From Chimonanthus salicifolius (lineage: Eukaryota; Streptophyta; Magnoliopsida; Laurales; Calycanthaceae), in contig CM023534.1 of assembly GCA_013350335.1 (NCBI GenBank), positions 25,976,807 to 26,040,806 on the forward strand: a DNA stretch of 64,000 bases, in the 5' to 3' direction. Of this stretch, positions 21,238 through 32,629 are shown one piece after another. Each line of letters starts with the position of its first letter. Position 1 is the first letter of the stretch. The notes beneath the pieces are model-generated. The model was given only the letters and a program-made list of their open reading frames with translations, did no database searches and had not been told where the DNA came from. Position numbers and translations under genes: made by a program.

Positions 21238-22895
21238 ATTTATGATTAAAACACAATTATAAATAAGACGAAAACCTTTAAGATTACAAATAATTAAAAT
21301 GAACTAAAATTGAAAGGTTAAAAAATAATAGAACCTGGAACCGTGAAAATAAGATAATTGATGAATGGTTGCAAGGTCCTTTATTGTGATATCCTGACCC
21401 ATGACACAGAGGCCAGGCCCTAGACAGGTTGATCCAACTGAAACTGGGCCCTGTTGGACGGACCAGCAAAGTGGGTAGGTTGGATCCGACAGCCCAGCAG
21501 TGGATGGGAGTTGTGGAAAGTCCCACATCGGAAGTTGATGAGTTTGAGAGGCGGTTTATAATTAGCCTTACTCTCTCAAACCAGCAAGACGCATTTTCGA
21601 CCCGGACTTAGGTTGGGTCCGATCCAAAAGTCGTGCGGGCTCGCGCGTGTGCAAGTGTGTACGCGTGTGAGCTCAAAGCGGACAGTATCTTGCTGGGCCT
21701 AGCCACAAGCCCTTTTTAGGGGCCAGCTATTACAAATGATATTAGAGCTCTAGGTTCTACACTCAGACTGTGTGGGCTTACGACCTTCCACTGGGTTCAC
21801 TGGGTCGAGCCGAGGGCGGCTCTGGGCTTTAAAGGGGTGGATTATGATATCCTGACCCATGAGCCAAAGGCAAGGCCCTAGAGAGGTTGATTCAAGTGAA
21901 ACTAGGCCTTGTCAGATGGAACAGTAGAGTGGGCCTGTCGGATCCTACAGCCCAACAGTGGGTGGGAGTTGTGGAAAGTCCCACATCAGAAGTTGAGGAA
22001 TTTGAAAGGGGGTTTATACGTAGCCTTTCTCCCTCAAACTAGGAATACTCGTTTTGGACCCGGACTTGGGCTGGGTCCGATCCAAAAACTGTGTTGGCTC
22101 GCGCATGTGTACGTGTGTGCGCATGTAACACCCCTCCCTCTCGAGTGTAGAATCATAGTGAAATGAGTAAAGATTTCCACGAAGGGAGGCGAGTGTCACA
22201 CGAGTCAAGTCCGAGTCCGAAAACTCGCCCTCGATTGGCCCAACCTAGCACGTGCATGGATCGTAATCCATGATAATATTCGCAACATGCTTGAATAAAT
22301 AGTGGAAAATATAAACATAATTCATGATCATAACATACTCGCATCTTAAGCAAAAATAAAGTGTTTTCCATAAACCAAACACAAATATCCGAACATATAG
22401 TAACTAAGTTATTACATCCTCAAATTAAAATCTTCTTTAAACTATACTGACTTCAACTAAATTAAAATAAATAGAGCTAATCAATCTATGCATTCTCTTA
22501 GCGTCTATCTCGCTCACACCTGACTTCCACTTGTTCCGGCCTTGCTTTCGTGTCCTTGATTTGCATTAGCCTCTACAAAAAGGAAATTCTATGGGCTTAG
22601 TCAACGCGCCCAGTAGGAGTTCCGATCAAAGGAAAATGCACCAAGAAGTGTTATAGTAAAATATATATAATTTGAAATTAACGTTAGGAAACTCACATTT
22701 TATAACATAATATGTTGCATAATAGAAAGCTCATATTTCAAATCGTACTTATGATGCAATGTCATGTCGTGGGTGCTATGACTAATGAATGCCCTTTCAT
22801 GCCCCACATATCGACTATAAGTCGTTTATTCTCAATGGTTACTGTTATTGGCCAATTATGTCCCAGCATTCCAGGCGGCAACCAAGAGGATGCTG

Positions 22896-25758
22896 TATTA
22901 GCGTTACGTGTGGAAACAAGAAAAATCAAATGGAAATAAACACACAACACAACACAATATTTTACGTGGTTCGGCCCACCTAGCCTACGTCCACGGAGCG
23001 AACAATATTCACTATAAAAGAGAAAGAAATACATGTACAATAATGATGACTACCATGAGTCATGAGCCCAAACCTGAAGTCTCGAGCTCCTTGTACACCC
23101 ATGTATACAACACACCGACGTCACCTCTCAGTTGATGTGAATCTCTCTCATATCCAGAATAGTGAACCCAACTTCTGTGTTGCTCCCTCTATACTTCCTG
23201 CATCCTACGAGCACATCCCTACATGCTTCTCAAACGTGAGTGTCTCCGATGATGCATCCTTTTGCTCTGGCAATGGGGCTTTGTCTTTCCAACAACACTT
23301 CTGTTGGCTTCCACTCACAGATCTGAAAACCCAGATCTGCAGCTGTACTGCACTATTGCTCCCGCCCCTCTCCGGCCGTCGAGCTACATCTTCTCTGCCG
23401 TTGATGGTGTGATCCCACAAACACTGTTTTGCCGTGTACGATACTCTCTAGTATAGTATCCACGTCCATACATCTTTTTTTGGCTTTAGCAACTGCCAAA
23501 GATATATGTAGAAGTTGTCGTGTTCCATCACATGACTCTGTCGAAGTTTCCTCCTTTCAAACGTTTATCAGCAAGAGTATCTCCATGTTGACAGCAACAA
23601 CAGTTACTATTGTATTGTGACTCCTCGTCAATACTATCTCATGTATTTCTTATTTATGCAAACAACTCAATGTGGCTGGAGGGTCCTTATTATTCTCCTA
23701 ATATCCCTCCACCTTATCATGCAGGAAATAAGAAATAACAATATCCCTATTTAGATGAAGATTAATTCGAGCCATATCTAACAATCTCCACCTTAGCGAA
23801 AATTCCATCAACTCCGAAGATGACATGTGACAACGAACCTCCACTCCATCAGCAGCTCCTCGCTGTCCCAAGCAACCCATCGACATGTAAACCAACTTGC
23901 CGCTAGCCGAGAACTCCAGTGCAACACCTTGTTGCAATTCGTTGCCTCTTGCTCACCGTCTTCCTGTGAGTAACTCATTTCAGATCCTGTCCTCAGATCT
24001 GTATGCACAATCAGCAACTTCCTTTGCTGTCTTCTGCTGAGATCTCATACATGCTGCACGACGTGTGACCCTGTCATGTATTGCTGCTAGCTGCCCTATT
24101 GTATACAAATGATGCTGCACTATATTGCAACCCTCTCTTGAATCCAGCCAGTCTACAAATAACACCTTTTCTGTATGTAGAGAACCCACCATACAATCAG
24201 CAATTTCCTTTGCTGTCTTCTGCTGAGATCTCATACATGCTGCACGACGTGTGACCCTGTCATGTATTGCTGCTAGCTGCCCTCTTGTATACAAATGATG
24301 CTGCACTATATTGCAACCCTCTCTTGAATCCAGCCAGTCTACAAATAACACCTTTTCTGTATGTAGAGAACCCACCACACAATCTGATCAGCGACTCTTT
24401 GGTTTACCAAAGAGTTCCCTCACACTGCATTTATGTGTGTCTGCCTCTGCAACCCTCTGCGTCTGCAGCACCCCTTTAATACCACCTTGCACACAATACA
24501 CCAGTAGAAAAAACCCAACCAGCTGTCCATTTTTTAAATAGCACCCACTATTATGCCCTTTAGACCAGCATCTGTTCACACTGGCAGCAACACACTTTGC
24601 TGCCGTGTACAGACCTTTATGTTGCATCTATATCTTCAATCAGCAAGAACCCCTTCCAGTTCTTGTGTCGTCCGTGACTAGCCCCTTTTCATCTAGGCAT
24701 AGTTGTTGCTGGTTGCTTGTAGGTCACCCCCTAGAATGTGCTTTGCTAGCATCAAGACCACCATGTGTTGTTGACTTTTCCTTGAAAAAAAAGAGTCCAA
24801 GTACACCACCAAGGAAATTCTTTTGCTGCCTGCAATAGACCCAATTACCTTGTGGTCCACGATGCTTAGAGCCACTGCTCATGCCCTTGCTGCGTATGCT
24901 TGCTCCACCTACTTCCAGGTAGACCGTCCGGTGTTGTTTCCATTCATCCAATCCTTCTCCTTGGTCGGAACCAAAGCTACTGATGCCACTTCTTAGCGTT
25001 ACGCGAGGATACAAGAAAAATAAACCGAAATAAACACACAACACAACACAATATTTTACGTGGTTCGGCCCACTTGGCCTACGTCCACGGAGCGACAGAA
25101 TATTCACTATAAAAGAGAAAAAAATACATGTACAATAATGATGACTCCCATGAGTCATGAACCCAAACCTGAAGTCTCGAGCCCCTTGTATACCCATGTA
25201 TACCACACACCAATGTCACCTCTCAGTTGATGTGAATTTCTCATACCCAGAATAGTGAACCCAACTTCTGTGTTGCTCCCTCTACGCTTCCTGTATCCTA
25301 CGAGCACATCCCTACATGCTTCTCAAACGCGAGGTCTCCGATGATGCGTCCTTCTGCTCTGGGGATGGGGCTTTGTCTTTCCAGCTGTACTTCTGCTGGC
25401 TGCCACTCACAGATCTGAAAACCCAGATCTGCAGCAGTACTGCACTATTGCTCTTGCCCCTCTCTTATTACCAAAGATATATGTAGAAGTTGCCGTGTTC
25501 CATCACATGTCTTTGCCGAAGTTTCCTCCTTTCAGCTGTGTATCAGCAAGAGTATCTTCACGTTGACAACAACAACACTTGCTATTGTATTGTGACTCCT
25601 CGTCAATACTATCTCATGTATTTCTTATTTATGCAAACAACTCAATGTGGCTGGAGGGTCCTTATTATTCTCCTAATGTCCCTCCACCTTATCATGCAGG
25701 AAATAAGAAATAGCAATATCCTTAATTAGATGAAGATTAATTCGAGCCATATCTAACA
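22896..25758 (-). mobile_element. Non-coding LTR element (LARD-like, copia-type signals), 2.86 kb
   Basis: Two direct LTRs read on the minus strand: 24991-25758 (768 bp, starting TGTTAGATATGG) and 22896-23788 (893 bp, longer by about 125 bp). A copia-style PPT (AAGGTGGAGATTG) lies at 23786-23798, and a degenerate primer site (AGTGGCATCAGTAGC) at 24976-24990. The 1.2 kb interior has no gag or pol. Flanks TGCTG (22891-22895) and TGTTG (25759-25763) match at four of five positions. Both LTRs carry ACGTGGTTCGGC plus CTACGTCCACGG. It would depend on enzymes of another element. Confidence 0.8.
24005..24378 (-). repeat. 186-bp tandem duplication inside the LARD-like element
   Basis: Two head-to-tail copies differ at only a few positions (for example CAGCAACTTCC against CAGCAATTTCC). 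Both stay open in the same minus frame for 132 codons (units of 62 residues starting MVGSLHTEKVLFVDWLDSRE). No known domain is visible. The reading frame may be a by-product of a 186-bp (62 x 3) unit. Confidence 0.75.
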
Positions 25759-28042
25759 TGTTGTTCCCTATCCACAAATTTAACAACCGAGACTATCAGT
25801 GGAGTGTGGTCTCCTTCCTCTGCACAGGGTTTCAGGACTATTTACCCAGGAGTCTTTCTGGCCCAATTCAATGCCGTACCTTCATAACAATGGACTTGGC
25901 CAAATATAAATATTTATTCAAGTTCATCAATTTATTTTTGAGTCCAAAGAATGTTCGGATAGCTCAACTTTGTCTCGGGTAATGCAATTCCCATCCCATG
26001 TAATATGCATGAGGTATATGAATGTATCATGATGCCAAATTCTATGCAATATACGTGACAATATCTCAAATATTTCAAAAGTAAATAAACATCATCTTTT
26101 TCACATAAATCTGAATAAAAATCAGTCATCACATTTATAATAACAAAATATCATATTTAAGTCACAACTTTTAGTGCTTCAATAATGTAGGAAAACCTAC
26201 CTTAAACGAAGGTGTCGCGTTTACTCTCTGTTCTAGAAGATTGTGAAGTACACAATGCTACCAAGAGTCCAAAGCCATAAACGCAAGCCCTTTTTAAAGT
26301 ATAGTTGCTGCAAATTAATATAAATGTTGTAAGCAATTAAAAAGGAAACTGTTGATTTTTAAATCTCCTTAAGCTGCCTTTATTTTCATAGTGAAAGTTT
26401 ACATCTTGCTGCCCCGGTTAAGGTAATCTAGAGTCGAAGGCTTAAAGTGAAGGTCTTGAGCCCAAGCACTACCATATGAACCAACTACTGTAGTCCCCTC
26501 ATCATTTCAAAATGCCACCTTATATACTAATGTAGTAAACTGAAATAAAACTGGAAACGAAAACTTATACAATTTCAATCTCATTATCATAGTATAGTAA
26601 ATGAATAGGACAATAGTTTGAGTCTGATAGTAGTCCCAGCTTGGGATGATTTGAGGGTCACCTGTCTTTGTATAAAGAAGATAATAATGGCTCAGTGTGC
26701 ATTTGATTTACTACGTATTTAACCCCTCAAACCAAACTTAAAATAAGTTAAGTACTACAGGCAAGATTCCACAACAAACGGCTGAACCTGTGATGACTTT
26801 AATCTATGAAGTACATTTGAAATCCATAATTGATTTGATATTACTAATTAAGGTTGTACTTTAACACAGTGGTGGCTAAGGTTCAAATCTGGTTCAAGAA
26901 GCTGGCCCAAGGTAAACCCAAACAATAAGGTTTCATATGCCCACTTTAGGCCTTGGTTTACCACATTCTAGGACTGAGAACCAATCCCATGATCTAGCTG
27001 ATTTAGAAATCAGTCTCCACTCAGCAATTTTTGATGGAATTAAAAATAAGGAAGATAATGAGATTCCAAAAACAAAATAGTGGAGGAAGGGCTTACCGAT
27101 GGTGCTTCAAGTTTCGATCAAAGCTTATGGGAAGAGAGGCTTGTTCATTGGTGAGAAACAAAAAACAAAGGGACTGGTTGCTTGTTGCTTCAATGCCTCC
27201 AAGTTGCTGCCATCGGAGAAAGTTGGAAAACACAGAGGAAAGATGAAGAGAGGAAACCGACCGGCACCTCGTGGATTTATAGAATCCATGAATGGGTTTG
27301 CTGCTGACTTGAGAGGAATTTTAGGTGAAAGGAAGAATCCAAGTAGGGAAAGGATTGGGGACGAAGAGATAGGATTTCCTTTCCGTTTTGGAGAAGAGGA
27401 GGAAAAATCAAATTGCATTTGGGGGAAACTTTCCCTCTACTGCAGCAGTGAAGGGGATTTTGGATTTTCCTTCGAGAGTTAGGGATTTGTGAGGAAACGG
27501 AAGTGGTGTTTTACCGCAAATGGAATTCACACGGGTGTGGGTCTCAATGGGGCCCACACGGGTTGAGGTGTTTCTATATTAACACAATATACAAATATAC
27601 TCCCATTAAGTATATTTTAAATGGGAAGGGATTTTAATTAACTCACTAACTTTGGAATAAAAATTTATTAAACTTTATTCTTACCTTTTAATTATCCCTC
27701 TAAATATAGAAAATTTAATTATAAATTTTCATTAAATTTTATTTTTTAGTACACCAATACTTTAGGAGGGAAAATGTACGATTGGGAGTCCACCTAAAAT
27801 CATCAGTTATAAATTTCTGATTGTATGATTCCAATTAACATTCTAACCTTGGGATTAAATTCAAATTTAATAACTAAATTCTTCATTCACTTAAAATCAA
27901 TTAGTAAATTTACATAAACAATAATAATTTACTAAACTAATCCTACCTACTGACTCGCTACTCTGGGTCGGGTCACTACAATACTACCACCTTTTAGGAT
28001 TTTCGTCCTGAAAATTAGACGAAGCTTGGGTCTAAAACAAAA

Positions 28043-29492
28043 TTACACAAACAACTCTGGATGGTACTTTCTCATTTCCGATTCCAATTCCCAAGTAGGC
28101 TCTTCATTCCCATGTTGTTCCCAAACTACTTTGACAAATGGGATTGCCCTGTTTCGTAGCAGTTTCTGCTCTGAATCTATGATCTTGATTGGTCTCTCGA
28201 CGTAGGATACGTCACTTTGAACATCCAATTCCATCGAGTCTAAAACATGTGACGGGTTCGGATTGTACTTCCGTAGCATTGAGACATGAAATACGTCATG
28301 CATACTGGACAGTTGTGAGGGAAGGGCTAATCGATACGCGACCTCACCGATCTTCTTGAGGATTGGGAATGGCCCAACAAACCTTGGAGATAGTTTTCCT
28401 TTCTTCCCAAATCTCATTGGCCTTTACGCGGTGAAATCTTCAAAAATACATGATCTCCCAACTCAAATGCCAAAGATCTTGTTCTTTTATCAGCGTAGCT
28501 TTCCTGTCGGCTTTGGGCGGTCAGTAAATGCTGCCGAATGACTTTAATCTGTTCTGTCGTCTCCGCAACCAAGTCGGGTCCTATGAGTGCAGCCTCACCT
28601 GCCTCAGTCCAACAAACTGGAGATCTACAAGGTCTGCCATACAATGCCTCGAAGGGAGCCATTTGGAGGCTTGCTTGATAACTGTTGTTATATGAGAATT
28701 CTACCAATGGGAGGTGTTCTTCCCAACTGCCCTTGAAATCGAGCATGTAAGCTCTCAACATGTCCTCCAACATCTGTATAGTCCTTTTGGACTGTCCGTC
28801 GGTCTGTGGATGAAACGCTGTGCTATATAATAGATTTGTTCCCAAGGCTTTCTGCAAACTCAGCCATACTCTTCCAGTGAATCTACCATCATGATCTGAC
28901 ACAATTGTCTTGGGTATCTCATGCAGTCTAACAATGCCATTTATATAGCGTCTACCCAATTTCTCTGACGAGTCTCTCATTTTGATAGGTATGAAATGTG
29001 CTGACTTTGTGAGACGGTCAATTATTACCCAAATTGCATCATTGCCCTTAGGAGATCTAGGCAATCCCGTCACGAAGTCCATCGCGATGTGCTCCCACTT
29101 CCACTCTAGAATGGTAAGGGGTTGGAGCAAACCAGGTGGCTTCCGATGTTTTGCTTTTACTCTTTGGCATGTCAAGCATTTGGAGACATAATCTGCCACA
29201 TCCTTCTTGAGTCCACACCACCAGTACTGTCTCCTGAGATCTCGGTACATTTTCGTACTTCCGGGGTGTATTGAGAATTTAAATTTATGGGCTTCTGGCA
29301 ATATTTTTTCCGTGCAATCTTTTGGTACATAGACTCTGTCTCTAAACATGAGACCCTGTTCAGGCCCCAGTTGCCAATCCTGCATTGTCTCCCCTGCAGA
29401 TAGCTGGCCAATATCTCTGTCACTTCTGAATCCAATTTTTGTGCCTGCTCAATCTTTGACTTCATAGTAAAGTGCACCATTAAGTTGTACAA
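28043..29492 (-). pseudogene. Gypsy element 1 integrase and chromodomain
   Basis: From the right: the HHCC zinc domain (EAHKFKFSIHPG ... KCLTCQRVKAKH) and the catalytic core with Asp in IAMDFVTGLPRSPKG and Asp in KTIVSDHDGRFTG. The third acidic residue is replaced, since GQSKRTIQMLEDML has Lys where GQSERT is expected. The C-terminal GPF module (KLSPRFVGPFPILKKIG) and a chromodomain-like end (VKVVWEQHGNEEPTWELESEM) follow. A one-base shift near 28415 breaks the frame between ISPRKG and MRFGKKGK. Integrase with a chromodomain directs insertion to chromatin in chromoviruses of the Tekay/Del kind. This copy is dead by both the frameshift and the catalytic change. Confidence 0.88.
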
Positions 29493-29732
29493 CGTCCTCT
29501 GCCGCTTATATGCAAATTCAAATTTTCAATCGCTGATAGCATCTCCCGCTCTTTCCTAATCATACTTGCTATGGTTCCACGAGGTCTACGACTAAGTGCA
29601 TCTGCAACCTTGTTTGCCTTGCCTGGATGGTGTTAAAGGGTGAAGTCATAATCTTGGAGATATTCCATCCATCTTCTTTGTCTCAAGTTGAGGTCTCTCT
29701 GCACAAATTAGTACTTCAAACTTTTATGATCG
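29493..29732 (-). pseudogene. Gypsy element 1 RNase H end and linker remnant
   Basis: Read right to left, the sequence encodes the end of the RNase H domain (HKSLKY, then LNLRQRRWMEYLQDYDF and HHPGKANKVADALSRRP), with stops replacing conserved residues. It stops abruptly at 29732, where the inverted LTR fragment begins. The catalytic part of RNase H and everything upstream are absent. Confidence 0.8.
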
Positions 29733-30307
29733 GAGTTTCCTAACGTTAATTTCGAATTATATGTATTTTGCTATAACACTTCTTGGTGCATTTTCCTTTG
29801 ATCGGAACTCCTACTGGGCGTGTTGACTAAGCCCATACAATTTCCCTTTTTTAGATGCTAATGCAAATCAAGGATTGGAAAGCGAGGCCGGAGCAAATGG
29901 AAGTCAGGCATGAACGAGATAGACGCTAGGAGAATGCATAGATTGTTTAGCTTTATTTTTTTTAATTTAGTTGAAATCAGTATAGTTTAAAGAAGATTTT
30001 AATTTGGGGATGTAATAACTTAGTTACTATATGTTCGGATATTTGTGTTTGGTTTATGGAGAACACTTTATTTTTGCTTAAGATGCGAGTATGTTATGAT
30101 CATGAATTATGTTTATATTTTCCTCAATTTATTCTAGCATGTTGCAAATATTATCATAGCCTACGATCCATACATGTGCTAGGTTGGGCCAGTCGAGGGT
30201 CGAGTTTCGGACTCGGACTTGACTTGCGTCGTGACACTCGCCTCCTTCCTTAGAAATCTTTACTCATTTCACTCTGATTCTACCACTCTGGAGGGAGGGG
30301 TGTTACA
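29733..30307 (+). repeat. Inverted terminal LTR fragment of gypsy element 1
   Basis: Reverse complement of 22124-22694, with scattered substitutions. It runs from GAGTTTCCTAACGTTAA to GGGGTGTTACA. The junction with pol shows a 2-bp overlap (GA). Confidence 0.8.
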
Positions 30308-32008
30308 GCGCGTGTGCCCAAAGCGGACAGTATCTTCCTGGACCGAGCCCCAAGCCCCTTCATGGGCCGACCTGTTACATTTATAGTTATATTATTCTAC
30401 CAATTCACCAAAGATCTTTAAATTAAAAGTCACAGCTTTATCTGCATGAAAAAACAAAGGAAAAAAGAAAAGGTTTAGATTCAATAAGAATAAGGGTTTA
30501 GATTCAATAATCAATAAATGTAAGTGGAGAAGATCAAAGAAAAAAGTATCCAGTCCATAGAAGACTTGATTATCCAAAGAAGTAATCAATCATCATGACC
30601 CAAATAAAGAAGTAAAGAACCAATCTGGAAAATGTTGTTAATACCATTTAAATATAATTTAAATACAGTCCTTGAAACATTTGCCTTTCCTATCCTATTA
30701 TTTTTCTCTTTGTATAATCAGCCCTGCGCCCCTGCCCATCTCTCCTCTTTCTATTTCACCTTCTTTGATAGAGTTTTTTCTATTCCTGAGATCTGAGACA
30801 GGGTCATCTAGAGTATCCAAATACTCTAGAATGAAACATACTCAATTTATACATATTTTGGCCGATTTTTAAAATTGATAAAAAATGCAGCAGCCCAAAT
30901 ACAGTAAAATAAAATAAATAAATGAAATGTCAATGTTTCCTTAGAATATTAGAGAGAGAGAGTCAGAGATAGCCGCTTATACAGTTATACGATATGCTCA
31001 AAGACTATTTTTTTTTCAAAAAAACATCTGATAAAATTGAAATAATACAGAGATGGACGAAGAAGCACAAGGCCCCCAAAGCCACAGTCTTCGACAGAGT
31101 TATGATAGTGACTCTAGACCATACTAATAGATTAAAAGTTCAAAGAAAACCATCATCTTAAAAAGAAATAATAATAAAGGCAAGCTTCATTTTCGAGAAG
31201 CAGCAACCAAGCTTGTGTTTCTTTTTATCACTCCAAAAAACAACAAATGTCATTGTTAAGGAAAACCATGTCCAAAATGTAAAGACAAACATAGACTCCA
31301 TACAGCAAGGAGCAATAGAGCAAGGTGCCAAGGTTTCGTGCCTCTGTTTCTAAGGCCACAGAGAGCGTTGACCATCCCCTATTAGATCTACTTTCCATAT
31401 CTAGTTTTGACGCCACCTTTTTTTTTTTCTAGATATGAGAAAAACTGAAATAAAAAATCAGCCAAAATAGTTTTCAAACTGAATTATATTTTGTCCTTTT
31501 GAGTTTTGATGTAAAGGCACAAAATAGAATTTTCAATTCAGGCTTTTCCAAAACAATTTTTAGAATACTATTAATCTATACCAACTAATTCAATTAATCC
31601 CTCACTTAAGATGGAAATATGAAATTAGGAATACCTAGGCTCCAAGTAGAGGAGCAGCCGGGCAGATCAACGTTCGTCGAGAGAGAGCATTGAGAGACGA
31701 GAGCGAGAGAGATCGCTGTCAGAGAGCGAGATCGAGAGAGAGAGAGTAGTGTCGTGAGAGTCTCAGAGAGCGAGAGAAGAGATAGCAGTGAGAGCCGCAT
31801 AGGGTATGCGGAACTTTTTATGGAGTCTTTTTTTTTTTTTTCCTGTTTCCGTTAGCTATTTTTTAGGGTTTGGATTGCGCAGCGCACGATTGGGCCCCCT
31901 AATGCAAGTGAGTTTTTTTTATGAGGCCTAATGCTAGTGGCTTTTTTACCGGGGGGCCTAAGGCGACCGCCTCGATCACCTTATGGTCTAGACGGCACTG
32001 GACCCTGG

Positions 32009-32580
32009 ACTTTTTTTTATAGAAAAAGAGAAATACAAATATGGCACGCAGAATAAATAAAAGAGGAAAATACATCTTTACTAATATTTAATTAAAAAAT
32101 AATAAATATATCATCTAAATCTAAATATATCTTAACATACATTTAGTCCCATAATTTTGTACGAATAATGCAGATGATAAGATTGAGTTGATAAATTAAC
32201 TTTACAATTTTATAAGATTTTTATCGTGAAAGATGGAAAAATCAACTTAAGTCTTCATCGTTAGAGCCACATAAACACAACATTAGATGCGTGAAGCTAA
32301 TTTAGCTTAATTATGACCTCAAAGGAATAGATTTAAGCTTGGTCAATCTCACTAATTACTGTTGTTAGAAATATAAAAATTCATGACTTTCAAATATTTA
32401 TATATTTAAATCAATTTAAATGTATTTTTATTAAAGTTATTTTCCAATTATTTTTAACACAGTTATGTTAATGTCTGAATTAGTAGAATTGACACTATCT
32501 TTGTAATGAGTTGTTTTCCCAACACAACCGAGTGACGAAAAGATAACGAGATAGAGTGGGTAGGCATTGCCTTCTTGCTT
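32009..32580. other. AT-rich intergenic DNA
   Basis: No gene is seen between the hAT target duplication and the candidate promoter at 32591. Confidence 0.4.
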
Positions 32581-32590
32581 GTGACAATGT

Positions 32591-32598
32591 CTATAAAG
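32591..32598 (+). promoter_or_regulatory. TATA box of the candidate three-exon gene
   Basis: CTATAAAGAG lies 39 bp before the proposed ATG at 32630, followed by an A/C-rich leader. It matches the plant TATA consensus, but no independent evidence of transcription is available. Confidence 0.35.
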
Positions 32599-32629
32599 AG
32601 AGCACCCCATACTCATAGTCACACACCTA

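Larger units (their letters stand above)
22124..27980 (-). repeat. LTR of gypsy element 1 (about 3.0 kb, interrupted)
   Basis: On the minus strand it starts TGTAGTGACCCGACCC at 27980 and ends GGGGTGTTACA at 22124. Removing the inserted element (22896-25763) leaves about 2.99 kb. It carries the CTACTGGGCGCGTTGACTAA motif (about 22597-22617), shared with the hairpin-bearing LTRs. Near 26197 is a splice-donor-like AAG/GTAGGT and near 22577 an acceptor-like TTTTTGTAG/AG. Open frames inside, such as 27099-27482 on plus, match nothing and are treated as chance. Confidence 0.75.
22124..30307 (-). mobile_element. Gypsy element 1 (chromodomain type), truncated with inverted LTR ends
   Basis: On the minus strand it has an RNase H remnant, integrase and chromodomain (29732-28043), a PPT (27981-27996, AAAAGGTGGTAGTAT) and an LTR from 27980 to 22124. 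The LTR is interrupted at 22896-25758. Gag, protease and reverse transcriptase are missing. At 29733 the pol sequence joins the terminal 575 bp of the same LTR in opposite orientation (29733-30307). So both outer ends are LTR 3' ends: TGTAACACCCC at left, GGGGTGTTACA at right. The flanks GCGCA (22119-22123) and GCGCG (30308-30312) look like a target duplication with one mismatch, and the host TRIM LTR reads straight across. Confidence 0.8.
21385..30379 (+). mobile_element. TRIM element, split by a nested gypsy insertion
   Basis: LTR 1 is 21385-21734 (TGTGATATCC to GCTATTACA, 350 bp). A degenerate primer site TGATATTAGAGC lies at 21737, and the internal region (about 108 bp, non-coding) ends in the PPT AAAGGGGTGGAT. 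LTR 2 starts at 21843 with TA instead of TG, is interrupted at 22123 and resumes at 30313, ending CCTGTTACA at 30379. Rejoined, LTR 2 is about 348 bp, close to LTR 1. A perfect duplication TTTAT flanks it (21380-21384, 30380-30384). It shares the CCCACATC and GCGGACAGTATCTTGCTG blocks with the TRIMs at 17577 and 43397. Confidence 0.85.
18673..32000 (-). mobile_element. hAT DNA transposon, split by nested insertions
   Basis: The left end CAGGGTTGTCTAGAC and the right end (reverse complement CAGTGCCGTCTAGAC) are short inverted repeats, both followed by GAGG/GGCCTAAGGC-type sequence. They are flanked by an 8-bp duplication, GACCATGG (18665-18672) and GACCCTGG (32001-32008), with one mismatch. 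The element itself is about 4.3 kb: 18673-21384 plus 30380-32000. Its transposase gene lies at 18842-21237 on the minus strand. The right arm (30380-32000) holds the upstream region, including a GAGAGA-rich stretch at 31660-31795 and no other gene. The 9 kb between is a TRIM carrying further insertions. Confidence 0.82.

Noticed and set aside
23062..23456. Ser/Pro-rich open frames on both strands
   Set aside because: They fall inside an LTR of the LARD-like element, and the second LTR at 25.2-25.5 kb does not preserve them.
24005..24378. Tandem repeat considered as a CRISPR-like array
   Set aside because: Only two 186-bp copies without spacers, in a plant LTR element.
27031..27482. Open frames of 71 and 127 codons on the plus strand
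   Set aside because: They lie inside the LTR of gypsy element 1, antisense to the element. No domain is recognised, and long LTRs often contain chance frames.
22124..30307. Inverted ends considered as the TIRs of a DNA transposon
   Set aside because: The inverted part is LTR sequence ending in TG/CA. It is followed by a PPT and gypsy pol, with 5-bp flanks, all features of an LTR element.
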